From contig NZ_CP051516.1 in assembly GCF_012689525.1 (NCBI RefSeq), positions 3,658,001 through 3,722,000 of the forward strand: 64,000 bases of DNA. The letters are read 5' to 3'. Both the position numbers and the translations under genes were made by a program. The stretch comes from Paraburkholderia aromaticivorans (lineage in GTDB: Bacteria; Pseudomonadota; Gammaproteobacteria; Burkholderiales; Burkholderiaceae). The notes under the pieces are model-generated. The model did not search any database. It worked only from the letters and a program-made list of their open reading frames with translations, and had not been told where the DNA came from. Shown here piece after piece: positions 27,856-39,676 of this stretch. The stretch's first letter is position 1. Each line of letters opens with the position of its first letter.

Positions 27856-30693
27856 ATGAGCAATAAGAAAGCCGATTCGAAACCGCCGTCACGCTACCCG
27901 GTCAACCTGCTCGACACGCCGTTCCCGATGCGCGGCGACCTGCCCAAGCGCGAGCCGCAATGGGTCAAGGAATGGCAGGAACGCAAGATCTACGAGACGA
28001 TCCGCGCTGCCTCCAAGGGCCGCAAGAAGTTCATCCTGCACGACGGCCCGCCGTATGCGAACGGCGACATCCACCTCGGCCACGCGGTGAACAAGATCCT
28101 GAAGGACATGATCGTCAAGGCGCGCAATCTCGCCGGCTTCGACGCGGTCTACGTGCCCGGCTGGGATTGCCACGGCATGCCGATCGAAATCCAGATCGAA
28201 AAGCAGTTCGGCAAATCGCTGCCGGCCGCTGAAGTCATGCAGAAGGCGCGCGCCTACGCGACCGAGCAGATCGAGAAGCAGAAAGTCGGCTTCCGCCGTC
28301 TGGGCGTGCTCGGCGACTGGGACAATCCGTACAAGACCATGAACTTCACGAACGAAGCCGGCGAAATCCGCGCGCTCGCCAAGATCATGGAAAAAGGCTA
28401 CGTGTTCCGCGGCCTGAAGCCGGTGAACTGGTGCTTCGACTGCGGCTCGGCACTCGCCGAAGCGGAAGTCGAATACAAGGACAAGACCGATCCGACCATC
28501 GACGTGCTGTTCAGTTTCGCCGAGCCGGAAAAGACCGCGCAAGCGTTCGGTTTAAATGCGCTGCCGCGCGACGAAGGCGGCATCGTGATCTGGACCACTA
28601 CGCCGTGGACCATCCCCGCCAACCAGGCGCTGAACCTGCATCCGGAAATCGTCTACGCGCTGGTCGACACGCCGCGCGGCCTGCTGATCCTCGCCGAAGA
28701 GCGCGTTGAAGCCTGCCTGAAGCTGTACGGCCTGGAAGGCACGATCGTCGCCACCACGCCGGGCGCGAAGCTCGTCAACCTGCGCTTCAATCACCCGCTC
28801 GCGTCCGCGCATCCGGGCTACAAGCGCACGGCGCCGGTCTATCTCGGCGACTACGTGACGACCGAAACGGGCACGGGCATCGTCCACTCTTCGCCGGCGT
28901 ACGGCGTGGAAGACTTCGTGTCGTGCAAGGCGCACGGCATGGCAGACTCGGACATCATCAATCCGGTGATGGGCGACGGCCGTTATATCGAATCGCTCGC
29001 GCTGTTCGGCGGCCTGTCGATCTGGGCGGCCAACCCGCAGATCGTCGAAGCGCTGCAAGGCGCCGGCTCGCTGATGCGCACCGAGAAGTACACGCACAGC
29101 TACATGCACTGCTGGCGCCACAAGACGCCGATCATCTACCGCGCGACGTCGCAATGGTTCGCCGGCATGGACGTGAAGCCGAACGATACCGACAAGACGC
29201 TGCGCGAGACCGCGCTCGAAGGCATCGAGAACACCGCCTTCTATCCGGCGTGGGGCAAGCAGCGCCTGTTCAGCATGATCGCCAACCGCCCGGACTGGAC
29301 GCTGTCGCGCCAACGCCAATGGGGCGTGCCGATGGCGTTCTTCGTGCACAAGGAAACCGGCGAACTGCATCCGCGTACGCTGGAGTTGCTCGAAGAAGTC
29401 GCGCAACGCGTCGAGAAGGCCGGCATCGAAGCGTGGCAAACGCTCGACCCGCGCGAGTTGCTCGGCGACGACGCCAACATGTACGAGAAGAACCGCGACA
29501 CGCTCGACGTGTGGTTCGATTCGGGCACCACGCACTGGCACGTGCTGCGCGGCTCGCACAAGGACGAGCTGCAATTCCCGGCCGACCTGTATCTGGAAGG
29601 CTCGGACCAGCATCGCGGCTGGTTCCACTCGTCGCTGCTGACCGCCTCGATGCTCGACGGCCGTCCGCCGTACAACGCGCTGCTCACGCACGGTTTCACC
29701 GTGGACGGCGAAGGCCGCAAGATGAGCAAGTCGCTCGGCAACGGTATCGATCCGCATGAAGTGGCGAACCGCCTCGGCGCGGAAATCATCCGCCTGTGGA
29801 TCGCGTCGACCGATTACTCGGGCGAACTGGCGATCTCGGAAGAAATCCTGAAGCGTGTGACGGAAGGCTATCGTCGTATCCGCAACACGCTGCGCTTCCT
29901 GCTCGCGAATTTGTCGGACTTCGACTTCGCGCAACACGCGCGTCCGGTGGAGGACTGGCTCGAGATCGATCGCTATGCGGTGGCGCTGTCGGCGAATCTG
30001 CAAAACGATATCCTCTCGCACTACGACAAGTACGAATTCCACCCGGTGGTCGCCAAGCTGCAGACGTTCTGCTCGGAAGACCTCGGCGGCTTCTATCTGG
30101 ACGTGCTGAAGGATCGTCTGTACACGACCGCCGCGGACTCGGTCGCGCGCCGCTCGGCGCAGACCGCGCTGTATCACATCGCGCATGGCCTGCTGCGTCT
30201 GATGGCGCCGTTCCTGTCGTTCACCGCAGAAGAAGCGTGGAAGATTTTCTCGCCGAACAGCGAGACCATCTTCACCGAGACGTATCACGCGTTCCCGGCC
30301 GTCCCGGACGCCGGCGCGCTGCTCGACAAATGGACACTCCTGCGCGCGGCGCGCAGCGACGTGACCAAGGCGCTGGAAGAAGCGCGCGTGGCGAACCTGA
30401 TCGGCTCGTCCTTGCAGGCGGAGGTTGAAATCCGCGCGAGCGGTGCGCGTTACGATGCGCTTGCAAGCCTCGACGACGACCTGAAGTTCGTGCTGATCAC
30501 GTCGGCGGCGAGCGTGGTGAAGGTCGACAGCGAAGCGGAAGAAAGCGTCGAAGTCATCGCCTCGAAGTATCTCAAGTGCGAACGCTGCTGGCACTACCGC
30601 GAGGACGTCGGCGTGAACGCCGAACACCCCACGCTGTGCGGCCGCTGCTTCAGCAATCTGTTCGGCAACGGTGAAACCAGGAGCGCGGCATAA
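27856..30693 (+). CDS. ileS: Isoleucyl-tRNA synthetase
   Basis: A 945-residue class-I synthetase. The HIGH-type motif is HLGH (73-76) after GPPYANGDI, the CP1 editing domain occupies roughly 170-420, and the KMSKS loop is at 622-626. A C-terminal zinc finger has Cys908, Cys911, Cys928 and Cys931. The ATG at 27856 is the first that fits the family. The stop overlaps the lspA start (TAATG). Confidence 0.97.
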   Translation: MSNKKADSKPPSRYPVNLLDTPFPMRGDLPKREPQWVKEWQERKIYETIRAASKGRKKFILHDGPPYANGDIHLGHAVNKILKDMIVKARNLAGFDAVYVPGWDCHGMPIEIQIEKQFGKSLPAAEVMQKARAYATEQIEKQKVGFRRLGVLGDWDNPYKTMNFTNEAGEIRALAKIMEKGYVFRGLKPVNWCFDCGSALAEAEVEYKDKTDPTIDVLFSFAEPEKTAQAFGLNALPRDEGGIVIWTTTPWTIPANQALNLHPEIVYALVDTPRGLLILAEERVEACLKLYGLEGTIVATTPGAKLVNLRFNHPLASAHPGYKRTAPVYLGDYVTTETGTGIVHSSPAYGVEDFVSCKAHGMADSDIINPVMGDGRYIESLALFGGLSIWAANPQIVEALQGAGSLMRTEKYTHSYMHCWRHKTPIIYRATSQWFAGMDVKPNDTDKTLRETALEGIENTAFYPAWGKQRLFSMIANRPDWTLSRQRQWGVPMAFFVHKETGELHPRTLELLEEVAQRVEKAGIEAWQTLDPRELLGDDANMYEKNRDTLDVWFDSGTTHWHVLRGSHKDELQFPADLYLEGSDQHRGWFHSSLLTASMLDGRPPYNALLTHGFTVDGEGRKMSKSLGNGIDPHEVANRLGAEIIRLWIASTDYSGELAISEEILKRVTEGYRRIRNTLRFLLANLSDFDFAQHARPVEDWLEIDRYAVALSANLQNDILSHYDKYEFHPVVAKLQTFCSEDLGGFYLDVLKDRLYTTAADSVARRSAQTALYHIAHGLLRLMAPFLSFTAEEAWKIFSPNSETIFTETYHAFPAVPDAGALLDKWTLLRAARSDVTKALEEARVANLIGSSLQAEVEIRASGARYDALASLDDDLKFVLITSAASVVKVDSEAEESVEVIASKYLKCERCWHYREDVGVNAEHPTLCGRCFSNLFGNGETRSAA

Positions 30694-31214
30694 TGGCCGG
30701 AACCATGTCGAAAACCGCATCGAAAGCATCTGTTGCAACCGGTTCGCTGGCGCCCTGGCTGGGCGTCGCGCTGATCGTCATCCTGTTCGATCAGCTGACG
30801 AAAATCGCGGTGCAGAAAGTGTTCGCCTACGGTGTCGCGCATGAGGTCACGTCGTTTTTCAACCTGATCCTCGTGTACAACCGCGGCGCGGCATTCAGCT
30901 TCCTCGCCATGGCGGGCGGCTGGCAGCGCTGGGCGTTCACCGCGCTCGGCGTGGTGGCCGCGCTGGTGATCTGCTATCTGCTCAAGCGTCACGGCGGGCA
31001 GAAAATGTTCTGCACGGCGCTCGCGCTGATTCTCGGTGGCGCGCTCGGCAACGTGATCGACCGGCTCGCGTATGGCCACGTGATCGACTTTCTCGATTTC
31101 CACGTGCGTACGTGGCACTGGCCGGCGTTCAATCTCGCCGACAGCGCGATCACAATCGGCGCGATCCTGCTCGTGCTGGACGAACTGCGGCGCGTGCGCG
31201 GCAGCGCACGCTAA
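30693..31214 (+). CDS. lspA: Lipoprotein signal peptidase II
   Basis: A 173-residue inner-membrane aspartyl protease with four membrane helices that removes signal peptides from diacylglyceryl-prolipoproteins. Catalytic aspartates are Asp123 (GNVIDRL) and Asp150 (NLADSAI); [11 protein letters not shown] is conserved. The ATG overlaps the ileS stop by one base. Confidence 0.96.
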   Translation: MAGTMSKTASKASVATGSLAPWLGVALIVILFDQLTKIAVQKVFAYGVAHEVTSFFNLILVYNRGAAFSFLAMAGGWQRWAFTALGVVAALVICYLLKRHGGQKMFCTALALILGGALGNVIDRLAYGHVIDFLDFHVRTWHWPAFNLADSAITIGAILLVLDELRRVRGSAR

Positions 31215-31323
31215 AGGCGGCAGCGCTCGCGCTCAGCTTTGCGCACCAGTACCCGTTTGAAAGACGCGGCGGCGGGGACGCAACGCCTCGCTGCCCGCCA
31301 CCACGCTTTGTCGGAGGCTTTCG

Positions 31324-32538
31324 TTGGCAACCGCAGAACTCGCAGGAAAACACCTCGTCCTCGGCATGACGGGCGGCATTGCCTGCTACAAGATTGCCGA
31401 ACTTACGCGTCTGTTGACCAAGGCCGGCGCGACCGTGCAGGTCGTCATGACCGACGCGGCCACGCAGTTCATCACCCCCGTCACCATGCAGGCGCTCTCG
31501 GGCCGTCCGGTCTACACGAGCCAGTGGGACGGGCGCGTGCCGAACAACATGGCGCACATCGATCTGTCGCGTGAAGCGGACGCGATCGTCATCGCGCCCG
31601 CCTCCACCGACTTCCTCGCCAAACTCGCGCACGGCATGGCCGACGATTTGCTGTCGACGTTGTGCGTCGCCCGCGATTGTCCGCTGCTGGTGGTGCCGGC
31701 CATGAACCGGCAGATGTGGCAGAACCCGGCGACACAACGCAACGTCGCGCAAGTGCGCGCGGACGGCGTCGAAGTACTCGGGCCCGATTCCGGCCCGCAG
31801 GCATGCGGTGAAGTCGGCGACGGCCGCATGCTCGAAGCCGCGGCCACTTACGAAGCGATCGCCTCGTTCTTCGCGCCGAAAATCCTCGCCGGCAAACGCG
31901 TGCTGCTGACCGCCGGCCCGACGTTCGAACCGCTCGACCCGGTACGCGGTATTACTAACCGCTCCAGCGGCAAGATGGGTTTCGCGCTGGCGCGCGCCGC
32001 GCAACAGGCCGGCGCCGAGGTGCATCTGATCGCCGGCCCCGTCGCGCTGGAAACGCCGTGGGGTGTATTCCGCCAGGACGTGCAAACCGCGCAGCAGATG
32101 CATGACGCGGTGATGCGCTCGGTCGCGGACGCCGACATTTTCATCGGCGTGGCCGCGGTGGCCGATTGGCGTGTCGATCACGCCAGCGAGCACAAGATCA
32201 AGAAGACCGCCGAGCGCGCGCTGCCGAGTTTCAGCTTCGTCGAAAATCCGGACATTCTGGCCGCGGTGGCGAAGCTGCCACACCCGCCGTTCGCAGTCGG
32301 CTTCGCCGCGGAAAGCGGCGATCTGGAAGTTCACGGCGAAGAAAAGCGCGTCCGCAAAAACGTGCCGCTTCTGATCGGCAATCTCGGCCCGCTGACTTTC
32401 GGCCTCGACGACAACGAAGTGATCCTGTTCGAAGCAGGCGGCGCGACGAAGCTGCCACGCGCCGACAAACAGACGCTCGCGCGCGCGCTGATCGCGGAGA
32501 TCGCCAGGCGTTTGCCCGACACAAGTCTGATTCGCTAA
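31324..32538 (+). CDS. coaBC: Bifunctional phosphopantothenoylcysteine decarboxylase / phosphopantothenate-cysteine ligase
   Basis: A 404-residue CoaBC (Dfp) for coenzyme A synthesis. The flavoprotein decarboxylase half has GMTGGIACYK at the start and PAMNRQMWQNPATQRN; the synthetase half starts near LTAGPTFEPLDPVRGITN. The start is TTG at 31324 with GGAGG at about 31313-31317. The order lspA-coaBC-(luxA-like)-dut keeps coaBC near dut, as in many proteobacteria. Confidence 0.93.
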   Translation: MATAELAGKHLVLGMTGGIACYKIAELTRLLTKAGATVQVVMTDAATQFITPVTMQALSGRPVYTSQWDGRVPNNMAHIDLSREADAIVIAPASTDFLAKLAHGMADDLLSTLCVARDCPLLVVPAMNRQMWQNPATQRNVAQVRADGVEVLGPDSGPQACGEVGDGRMLEAAATYEAIASFFAPKILAGKRVLLTAGPTFEPLDPVRGITNRSSGKMGFALARAAQQAGAEVHLIAGPVALETPWGVFRQDVQTAQQMHDAVMRSVADADIFIGVAAVADWRVDHASEHKIKKTAERALPSFSFVENPDILAAVAKLPHPPFAVGFAAESGDLEVHGEEKRVRKNVPLLIGNLGPLTFGLDDNEVILFEAGGATKLPRADKQTLARALIAEIARRLPDTSLIR

Positions 32539-32611
32539 GCCACGCGGGCGGCGCGTCGCGATACAGCGGCCGCGTCGCACAGCGAATTGAATCATCTGGA
32601 GCAGTACTGAC

Positions 32612-33631
32612 ATGACGCGACTATCCGTACTCGATCAAACGCCCGTGATTGCCGGGCACTCGGTGGCGGATGCGATTGCCGCCACGGTCGAACTCGCGCA
32701 GTTCGCCGACGACCTCGGCTACACGCGTTACTGGTGCGCCGAGCATCACGGCCTGCGCGGCGTGTCGAACCCCTGCCCCGAGGTTATGCTGGCGCGCCTT
32801 GGCAGCGTGACCCGACACATTCGACTCGGCTCCGGCGGCGTGATGCTGCCGTACTACAGCCCGTTCAAGGTCGCCGAGCAATTCATGATGCTCGAAGCGC
32901 TGTTCCCCAATCGCATCGATCTGGGCGTGGGACGCGCGCCGGGCGGCGACATGCACACGGCGCAAGCGGTCGCTGCCGGAGCCTACAATCGCGGCGATAT
33001 TTTTCCGCAGCAGGTAGCCGATCTGCTTGGCCTGATGCACGGCAACTTGCCGGCCGATCACATTGCGAGCGGCGTGCTGCTGCAGCCGCAAATCGATACA
33101 CGTCCGCAACTGTGGATGCTCGGGTCGAGCGAATTCGGCGGCTTGCTGGCAGCGCAACTCGGCATTCCCTTCGCGTTTGCGCACTTCATCAACGCGCATT
33201 TCGGGTATCAGGTCGCGCAGGCGTATCGTGAGCGCTTCAAAGCCGGCCAGGACATGCAGCAGCCGTATCTGGCGGCTGCCGTCTTCGTGATTTGCGCGGA
33301 CACCGAACAGGAAGCGGCCGATCTGGAAAAAGCCGTCGATCTGCGCCGCGTGCAAATGGCCTACGGTTTGAACGAACCGATCCCGACGATCGAACAGGGC
33401 GTCGCGCAGGAATACGGCGAGCGCGAGCGTCTGGTGATAGATCGCGAGAAGCCGCGCAGTATCATCGGCACGCCGGAAACTGTCACTGAGCGGCTCCATG
33501 CGTTGCAGGAGCAGTTTGACGCCGACGAACTGATCGTGCTCACCGTCGCGGGCAGCTACCGCGCCCGTTTGCGCTCCTATGAACTTCTCGCCGAAGCGTT
33601 CCAGCTCGAACGCCCGGCCTCCACTTCTTAA
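32612..33631 (+). CDS. Luciferase-like flavin-dependent monooxygenase
   Basis: A 339-residue LLM-class protein with a TIM-barrel bacterial-luciferase fold: the N-terminal strand [56 protein letters not shown] and [11 protein letters not shown]. It resembles the MsnO8 subgroup. Substrate unknown; it would need reduced flavin from a separate reductase. It sits between coaBC and dut with short gaps and may be co-transcribed. Confidence 0.85.
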   Translation: MTRLSVLDQTPVIAGHSVADAIAATVELAQFADDLGYTRYWCAEHHGLRGVSNPCPEVMLARLGSVTRHIRLGSGGVMLPYYSPFKVAEQFMMLEALFPNRIDLGVGRAPGGDMHTAQAVAAGAYNRGDIFPQQVADLLGLMHGNLPADHIASGVLLQPQIDTRPQLWMLGSSEFGGLLAAQLGIPFAFAHFINAHFGYQVAQAYRERFKAGQDMQQPYLAAAVFVICADTEQEAADLEKAVDLRRVQMAYGLNEPIPTIEQGVAQEYGERERLVIDREKPRSIIGTPETVTERLHALQEQFDADELIVLTVAGSYRARLRSYELLAEAFQLERPASTS

Positions 33632-33644
33632 CCTTCGAACCTGC

Positions 33645-34091
33645 ATGAAACTCGACCTGAAGATCCTCGACGCGCGCATGCGCGACCAGCTCCCGGCTTA
33701 CGCCACCACCGGCAGCGCGGGCCTCGACCTGCGCGCGTGCCTCGACGAGCCGTTGACACTGAAACCCAGCGAAACCGCCTTGGTGCCGACGGGTCTGGCA
33801 ATTCACGTCGGCGATTCGGGCTATGCCGCGTTGATCCTGCCGCGCTCGGGCTTGGGACATAAGCACGGGATCGTGCTGGGCAATCTGGTCGGCCTGATTG
33901 ATTCGGATTACCAAGGTCAACTGATGATTTCAACGTGGAACCGCGGCGAGACCACGTTCGTGCTGAATCCGATGGAACGCCTCGCGCAACTGGTGATCGT
34001 GCCGGTCGTGCAGGCAGAGTTCAATATCGTCGATGACTTCGAATCCAGCGACCGCGGCGCCGGCGGGTTTGGCAGCACGGGCAAGCACTAA
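33645..34091 (+). CDS. dut: dUTP diphosphatase
   Basis: A 148-residue trimeric dUTPase with all five motifs: [39 protein letters not shown] and the C-terminal [10 protein letters not shown] arm. It hydrolyses dUTP to dUMP and diphosphate, keeping uracil out of DNA. The start at 33645 gives MKLDLKILD; the longer frame overlaps the monooxygenase gene and is rejected. Confidence 0.96.
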   Translation: MKLDLKILDARMRDQLPAYATTGSAGLDLRACLDEPLTLKPSETALVPTGLAIHVGDSGYAALILPRSGLGHKHGIVLGNLVGLIDSDYQGQLMISTWNRGETTFVLNPMERLAQLVIVPVVQAEFNIVDDFESSDRGAGGFGSTGKH

Positions 34092-34490
34092 GCCAGTCAC
34101 GTTCGCCTGAAGCCGTGCTGGATGAGCCCAAACCAGCACGACTTCCTTCTACCCTTCACACATCCCTCGCGCCCTTCGCGAGCGGTAGATTAAATTCGGA
34201 CTTGTCCCATTTTGACACGGCCGTTCTCCATCTATAAATCAATCAACATCACTAACGATTTTCTCAGCCTAACTAACCAATCGACATTCGGCCGTCTCAC
34301 TGCTCGCTTTTTCCACCCTATCCACGCAAACGCAGGAGGTTAAAGACCGAAAGCATATTCTTATATTAAGAATGTTGTTTAGGTATACAAATTAATTTAA
34401 GAGCATCACTGACACCCCCCTCCGGATAGAACTCCTTTTTAGCCCATGCGGGCGCTCGGTGTTCGCCGGTCTACGCTGAATGGAGCTAGT
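34092..34490. other. AT-rich intergenic region before a large gene of unknown function
   Basis: About 400 bp with noticeably lower GC than the surroundings, from about 34170 on. TTGACA at 34212-34217 is followed after 15 bp by TATAAA (34233-34238), a possible promoter with a short spacer. AGGAGG at 34335-34340 has no start codon at the right distance. No gene or RNA is recognised. Confidence 0.4.
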
Positions 34491-37001
34491 ATGAAGATCG
34501 AATATGATGCAATCGTTGGCCCGGGCGCTAATGAATGGTATGGCACGATCATCGTCTCCAACTTGCGCTATGAAGACGGTAGCGCGGTCACCGTCAACCA
34601 ATTCCTCGCGTTCAACTTTCACTCGCCGGCCAATCTTGACGCCACGGCTATCCAGCCGTCGTTTAGCACGTGGGTCATCGGCGACATCACCGCAGACACG
34701 TCGCAGATCGGCGACGGCACCTTCGACATCACCGCGACGATCCCCTACACAACCAGCTATACGATGCAGCCGGCCGACCAGATCACGATCGGCGTGAACG
34801 GTGATCTCTTAACCGACTCCCAGACGTGGCTCGATTCATTCGTGTTCGCCGCCGACCAGGCGCCGGCCATCACCGGGACGGTGTCCGCGACTTGCACGCC
34901 TGCGCCGGATCCGGCGCTCGCCGACATTGCGCCCGTCCTCACCCTCACGCAAGGGAACGCAGGCGTTACGATGCCGCTTGGTTATGGGGACACTGGCAGC
35001 ATCACCGTCGAACAAGGGACCTACGCGGTGACGGGCGACAGTGTCAGCACAAGCGATCAGACGGTCATTGCGCCGCTTGTCATCGACCGCGACACGATCG
35101 ACGTCGTAGCCGGCGCAACCGCCACGATTGGCGTGAGATTCGCTCCCGTCGAACACTATTGCGCGCTTGATATCTCGATTGGGTCGCTATCAGGGTTATC
35201 AACCGAGACACTCAACGTCACATTGACTGACAGCACGACAGGCGAAACGCTGGCCGTGTTTGCCACGACGACCAACCACGTAACTTCCCTGCGCAAACTA
35301 CCGCCGTCGGGCACGGCACGGATGTCGATTCAGGACATCGCACTCGACAATGTCGACTATTCGTTCAACGTACCGCTTATCAAGCTGACGAATGCACTGC
35401 AGACCGTCGCCATCGGCAATTCCATGGTGGAGACGAAAAACGTCGACACCACGGGATATACCAAGGTCACGATCAATGTCACCGCTGACCATCCGGTCGA
35501 CCGGCAGCTCCCGTTGCGTCTGATTGGCGGCAGCATGAACTATCTGCAGAACGTGACCGCAACATCGCAACAGACTGCTTTCTCGGCTCTGGTTCAGCCC
35601 GGCGACTACACCGTAGTGGCAAACGATTTCCTGTCCGCCAGCGTCGTCTACGCAGTCGGGACGCCGTTGCGTTTGAGCGTGCCAGGAAGCGGCAGCGCTG
35701 AACTCAACGTGACGATCGAGGCATCGGCAAATCTCAGTGTGCGCGGCTTCCCCGCCTACCTGTGCTTCGGTGGCTGCGCCAACCTGACGCCGTCCAATCA
35801 GGCGGACTTCGCTGCGGCACGCGCGACCTCGATCTTCGACTACGCCGGCACCGACGGCGCCGGCGATTCTTCCGTCTACCTGACCGACGACCCGCAAACC
35901 CGAGCGACGATCACGCTCGCTCGCAATGTCGAAATCCAACTGGGCAACATTCAGCCGGTCCTGCCCGTCATGGTGTCGTACACGTGCAATCTGTCGCTCG
36001 GCGACACGCCCACCATCCTCGCCAACGCCGACGCTCACGCGCACAGTTTCTCCAACTACATTCTGGCGCTCAACATCGCGATGGAGGCCGTCGACAGCAA
36101 CCACCCGGTCCCCGCGGGCTTCATTGTGAACCCTGACTTTCTCGGCGCTTGCCAGCAAGCGAACTACGGGGCGACCTACCCGATGCCAGTGCGTGCCCCG
36201 TTACAGCAAGCGCTCGACCATTGGTCGATCACGGCCGCCATTCCCGACGACATCGCCGAGACCATTGCTGGCTACGTGCTCGCGGTGAACTGGCTGACGC
36301 GCACGGTCGCGCCCGGCGTGACATTCGGCTGGCAGATCAATCTCTGGGGTGTCGGCTACTCGGAATGGATCTACCAGGACGACATCGATCCCGCTGAGAT
36401 GGCGCAACAAACCGCCGACTATGTGACGAGCCTCGGCGTCTACAATGCGCCCTACGCGCCCGACTTCCTGGCGATCGACCGATACGAAGCCGACGATTTC
36501 ACGCAACGCGCCTATGTGAACGGGTACTGCTACGGCCCTCGCGAATGGGATCGCTACTTCGATTTCTGCAAGGCAGTCAGCCGCACGCTCAAATTGCCGG
36601 TGATGCCATGGCAGATGCCCGCGAGCCGCATTCCGGGCACGACCGACCCGGTCGCGACGAATTTCGATCCTCAACATTGGGGAACGGGTGGCAGTTGTCT
36701 GCTGGGCGATCCTGCAATCGGCTCCAACTACGACAACGTGCATCCCGTCATTCTCGCGTTGCAGTTCCCGGAGGCGTTCAAGCAAAACATGGGTGCCACC
36801 GTCGAGGACATGTTCATCCGCTCCGAACCATTCGATATTTCAAACCCGCTGTACGGAGACTTCCCATTGCGCGGCATCTTCTCCGTGCTGCTCGGCGGCG
36901 GCGCAACGACCGGCATCGTTTCCGCAATCGGTAATCCAGAGCCTTGGGCAAGACAGAAACTGAAGGCCTACATGGACGAGCCGATCACGTTTGATCAATA
37001 A
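34491..37001 (+). CDS. Large multidomain protein of unknown function, possibly carbohydrate-active
   Basis: An 836-residue protein starting MKIEYDAIVG; GGAGC precedes ATG 34491, and an in-frame ATG 15 codons upstream lacks support. There is no signal peptide. Residues 1-125 look like a beta-sandwich module of carbohydrate-binding type. The middle (125-470) is Thr/Val/Ser-rich and probably beta-sandwich. The last 350 residues look like an alpha/beta barrel, with FGWQINLWGVGYSEW, PDFLAIDRYEADDF and LKLPVMPWQMPASR reminiscent of glycoside-hydrolase barrels. Catalytic residues cannot be assigned. With its AT-rich upstream region and isolated position it may be an acquired gene. Domain assignments are inference. 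Confidence 0.6.
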   Translation: MKIEYDAIVGPGANEWYGTIIVSNLRYEDGSAVTVNQFLAFNFHSPANLDATAIQPSFSTWVIGDITADTSQIGDGTFDITATIPYTTSYTMQPADQITIGVNGDLLTDSQTWLDSFVFAADQAPAITGTVSATCTPAPDPALADIAPVLTLTQGNAGVTMPLGYGDTGSITVEQGTYAVTGDSVSTSDQTVIAPLVIDRDTIDVVAGATATIGVRFAPVEHYCALDISIGSLSGLSTETLNVTLTDSTTGETLAVFATTTNHVTSLRKLPPSGTARMSIQDIALDNVDYSFNVPLIKLTNALQTVAIGNSMVETKNVDTTGYTKVTINVTADHPVDRQLPLRLIGGSMNYLQNVTATSQQTAFSALVQPGDYTVVANDFLSASVVYAVGTPLRLSVPGSGSAELNVTIEASANLSVRGFPAYLCFGGCANLTPSNQADFAAARATSIFDYAGTDGAGDSSVYLTDDPQTRATITLARNVEIQLGNIQPVLPVMVSYTCNLSLGDTPTILANADAHAHSFSNYILALNIAMEAVDSNHPVPAGFIVNPDFLGACQQANYGATYPMPVRAPLQQALDHWSITAAIPDDIAETIAGYVLAVNWLTRTVAPGVTFGWQINLWGVGYSEWIYQDDIDPAEMAQQTADYVTSLGVYNAPYAPDFLAIDRYEADDFTQRAYVNGYCYGPREWDRYFDFCKAVSRTLKLPVMPWQMPASRIPGTTDPVATNFDPQHWGTGGSCLLGDPAIGSNYDNVHPVILALQFPEAFKQNMGATVEDMFIRSEPFDISNPLYGDFPLRGIFSVLLGGGATTGIVSAIGNPEPWARQKLKAYMDEPITFDQ

Positions 37002-37009
37002 CGCCGGCC

Positions 37010-37048
37010 CCAAAAAAAACGGCGTGGATCTGGTCCACGCCGTTTTTG
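37010..37048. terminator. Bidirectional terminator between the 34491 gene and clpA
   Basis: AAAAACGGCGTGGA pairs with TCCACGCCGTTTTT (about 37015-37047) with A and T tracts on either side, suiting both converging genes. Confidence 0.85.
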
Positions 37049-37067
37049 TTAGCACTACCGCGTACGC

Positions 37068-39365
37068 TTACTCGACTTCCACCGCTTCCGGATTCGGATT
37101 GCGCGGCGCCGGATGCTCGTCGAAGGTCAGTTGCACCTTGTCTTCGGCATCCACGTCGACCGTCACGCGGCCGCCGTTCATCAGCTTGCCGAACAGCAGC
37201 TCGTCGGCCAGTGCACGACGGATCGTGTCCTGGATCAGACGCTGCATCGGCCGCGCGCCCATCAACGGATCGAAACCGTGCTTGGCGAGATGCTTGCGCA
37301 GCTCGTCGGTGAAGAGCGCATCGACCTTCTTCTCGTGCAACTGATCTTCCAGTTGCATCAGGAACTTGTCGACCACGCGCATGATGATTTCTTCATCGAG
37401 CGAGCGGAAGCTGATCGTTGCGTCCAGACGGTTACGGAACTCAGGCGTGAACATGCGCTTGATGTCGACCATTTCGTCGCCGGTTTCCCGACGATTCGTG
37501 AAGCCGATCACCGACTTGCCCATCGCCTCGGCGCCCGCATTCGTCGTCATGATGATGATGACGTTGCGGAAATCCGCCTTGCGGCCGTTGTTGTCCGTCA
37601 GCGTGCCGTGGTCCATGACCTGCAGCAGCACGTTGTAGATGTCCGGATGCGCCTTCTCAATTTCGTCGAGCAGCAGCACGCAATGCGGCTTCTTCGTGAC
37701 AGCTTCGGTCAGCAGACCGCCCTGGTCGAAACCGACATAGCCCGGCGGCGCACCGATCAAACGGCTGACCGCGTGACGTTCCATGTATTCCGACATGTCG
37801 AAGCGGATCAGTTCGATGCCCAGCGTGAACGCCAGCTGCTTGGCCACTTCCGTCTTGCCGACGCCCGTGGGGCCGGAGAACAGGAACGCGCCGATCGGCT
37901 TGTCCAGCTTGCCGAGACCCGCACGCGCCATCTTGATCGCGGCCGACAGCGCGTCGATCGCCGGGTCTTGCCCGAACACCACGCTCTTCAGATCGCGATC
38001 CAACGTTTGCAGCTTGCTGCGATCGTCTTGCGACACGCTTTGCGGCGGGACGCGGGCGATCTTCGAGATGATTTCCTCGATCTCGTTCTTGCCGATGGTC
38101 TTCTTCTGCTTCGATTTCGGCAGGATGCGTTGCGCCGCGCCCGCTTCGTCGATCACGTCGATCGCCTTGTCCGGCAAATGACGATCCGTGATGAAGCGTG
38201 CCGACAACTCAGCCGCCGCCGACAGCGCGCCCGACGAATACTTCACGCCGTGATGCTCTTCGAAACGCGACTTCAGGCCACGCAGGATCGCCACCGTCTG
38301 TTCTACGGTCGGCTCGGACACGTCGACCTTCTGGAAACGGCGCGACAATGCCGCGTCTTTTTCGAAGATGCCGCGATATTCGGTGAACGTGGTCGCGCCG
38401 ATGCACTTCAACGTACCCGACGACAACGCCGGCTTGAGCAGATTCGACGCGTCCAGCGTGCCGCCCGACGCAGCGCCTGCGCCGATCAGCGTATGAATCT
38501 CGTCGATGAACAGGATCGCGTGCGGACGTTCCTTCAATTCCTTGAGGACCGTCTTCAGACGCTGTTCGAAGTCGCCGCGATACTTGGTGCCGGCGAGCAG
38601 CGCGCCCATGTCGAGCGAGTACACCTGAGCGTCCGCGAGAATGTCCGGCACTTCGCCGCGCGTAATGCGCCAGGCGAGCCCTTCGGCGATCGCCGTCTTG
38701 CCGACGCCGGCCTCACCGACTAGCAGCGGATTGTTCTTGCGGCGGCGGCACAGCACCTGGACCACACGCTCGACTTCCGACTCGCGTCCGATCAGCGGAT
38801 CGATGCGGCCGTCTTTCGCCATCTGGTTCAGGTTCTGGGTGAACTGCGCGAGCGGGGTTTCCTTCTGCGCGGCGGCTTCGTCGGACTCGGCATTCGCGTC
38901 GCTCGCTTTCGCGGCGTCCGTGCTGCTCGTCTTGGCGATGCCGTGCGAGATGAAATTCACCACGTCCAGACGCGTCACGCCCTGCTGTTGCAGGTAGTAC
39001 ACCGCGTGCGAATCCTTCTCGCCGAAGATCGCCACCAGCACGTTCGCGCCGGTGACTTCCTTCTTGCCATTCGAGGTGGACTGTACATGCATGATCGCGC
39101 GCTGGATCACACGCTGGAATCCCAGCGTGGGCTGCGTGTCGACGTCGTCCGTGCCAGGCACGGTAGGCGTGTTGTCATGAATGAAGTTGCGCAGGTTCTG
39201 GCGCAGATCCTCGATATTGGCCGCGCATGCACGCAACACCTCCGCCGCTGTCGGATTGTCCAACAGTGCCAGCAAAAGGTGTTCGACCGTTATGAACTCG
39301 TGCCGCGCCTGGCGTGCTTCCATGAACGCCATGTGCAGGCTGACTTCCAGTTCCTGGGCAATCAT
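37068..39365 (-). CDS. clpA: ATP-dependent Clp protease ATP-binding subunit ClpA
   Basis: A 765-residue AAA+ unfoldase. The N-domain ([14 protein letters not shown]) binds ClpS; the first AAA module has Walker [10 protein letters not shown] and the second GPTGVGKTE, with [11 protein letters not shown] in the second Walker B region. It feeds substrates to ClpP, which is not in the window. The start at 39365 overlaps the clpS stop by four bases (ATGA). Confidence 0.96.
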
Positions 39366-39676
39366 GCTTCCTCCATCACACACTGCAGCGGATGCCCGGC
39401 CTGCCGTGCGTGGGTAACGACTTGCTCGACTTTGGTCGACGCGATGTCCCGCGTATAGACCCCACAAACTCCCCTGCCCTCGCGATGCACCTTCAACATT
39501 ACCTGTGTTGCGGTTTCACGATCTTTGTTGAAATATTCCTGCACGACCATCACGACAAATTCCATTGGCGTGAAGTCGTCATTCAGCAGCACCACCTTGT
39601 ACATGGATGGCGGCTTGAGCTTTTTCTCCTGCCGCTCCAGTACGGTGCCGTCCTGCTTGTCCGGGATAATCGCCAT
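39362..39676 (-). CDS. clpS: ATP-dependent Clp protease adaptor ClpS
   Basis: A 104-residue N-recognin that delivers N-degron proteins to ClpA. Conserved [17 protein letters not shown] and the [16 protein letters not shown] stretch line the N-end residue pocket. The ATG at 39676 gives [10 protein letters not shown]; an ATG two codons upstream is possible. Confidence 0.95.

Noticed and set aside
28552..30738. 728-codon reverse frame opposite ileS
   Set aside because: An antisense shadow of a certain housekeeping gene with Arg/His/Val-rich composition typical of GC-skewed codon positions.
34335..34340. AGGAGG considered as a ribosome-binding site
   Set aside because: No start codon follows at 5-12 bases and no frame continues from it.
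37113..38723. 536-codon forward frame opposite clpA
   Set aside because: The shadow of clpA; no Shine-Dalgarno or family motif.
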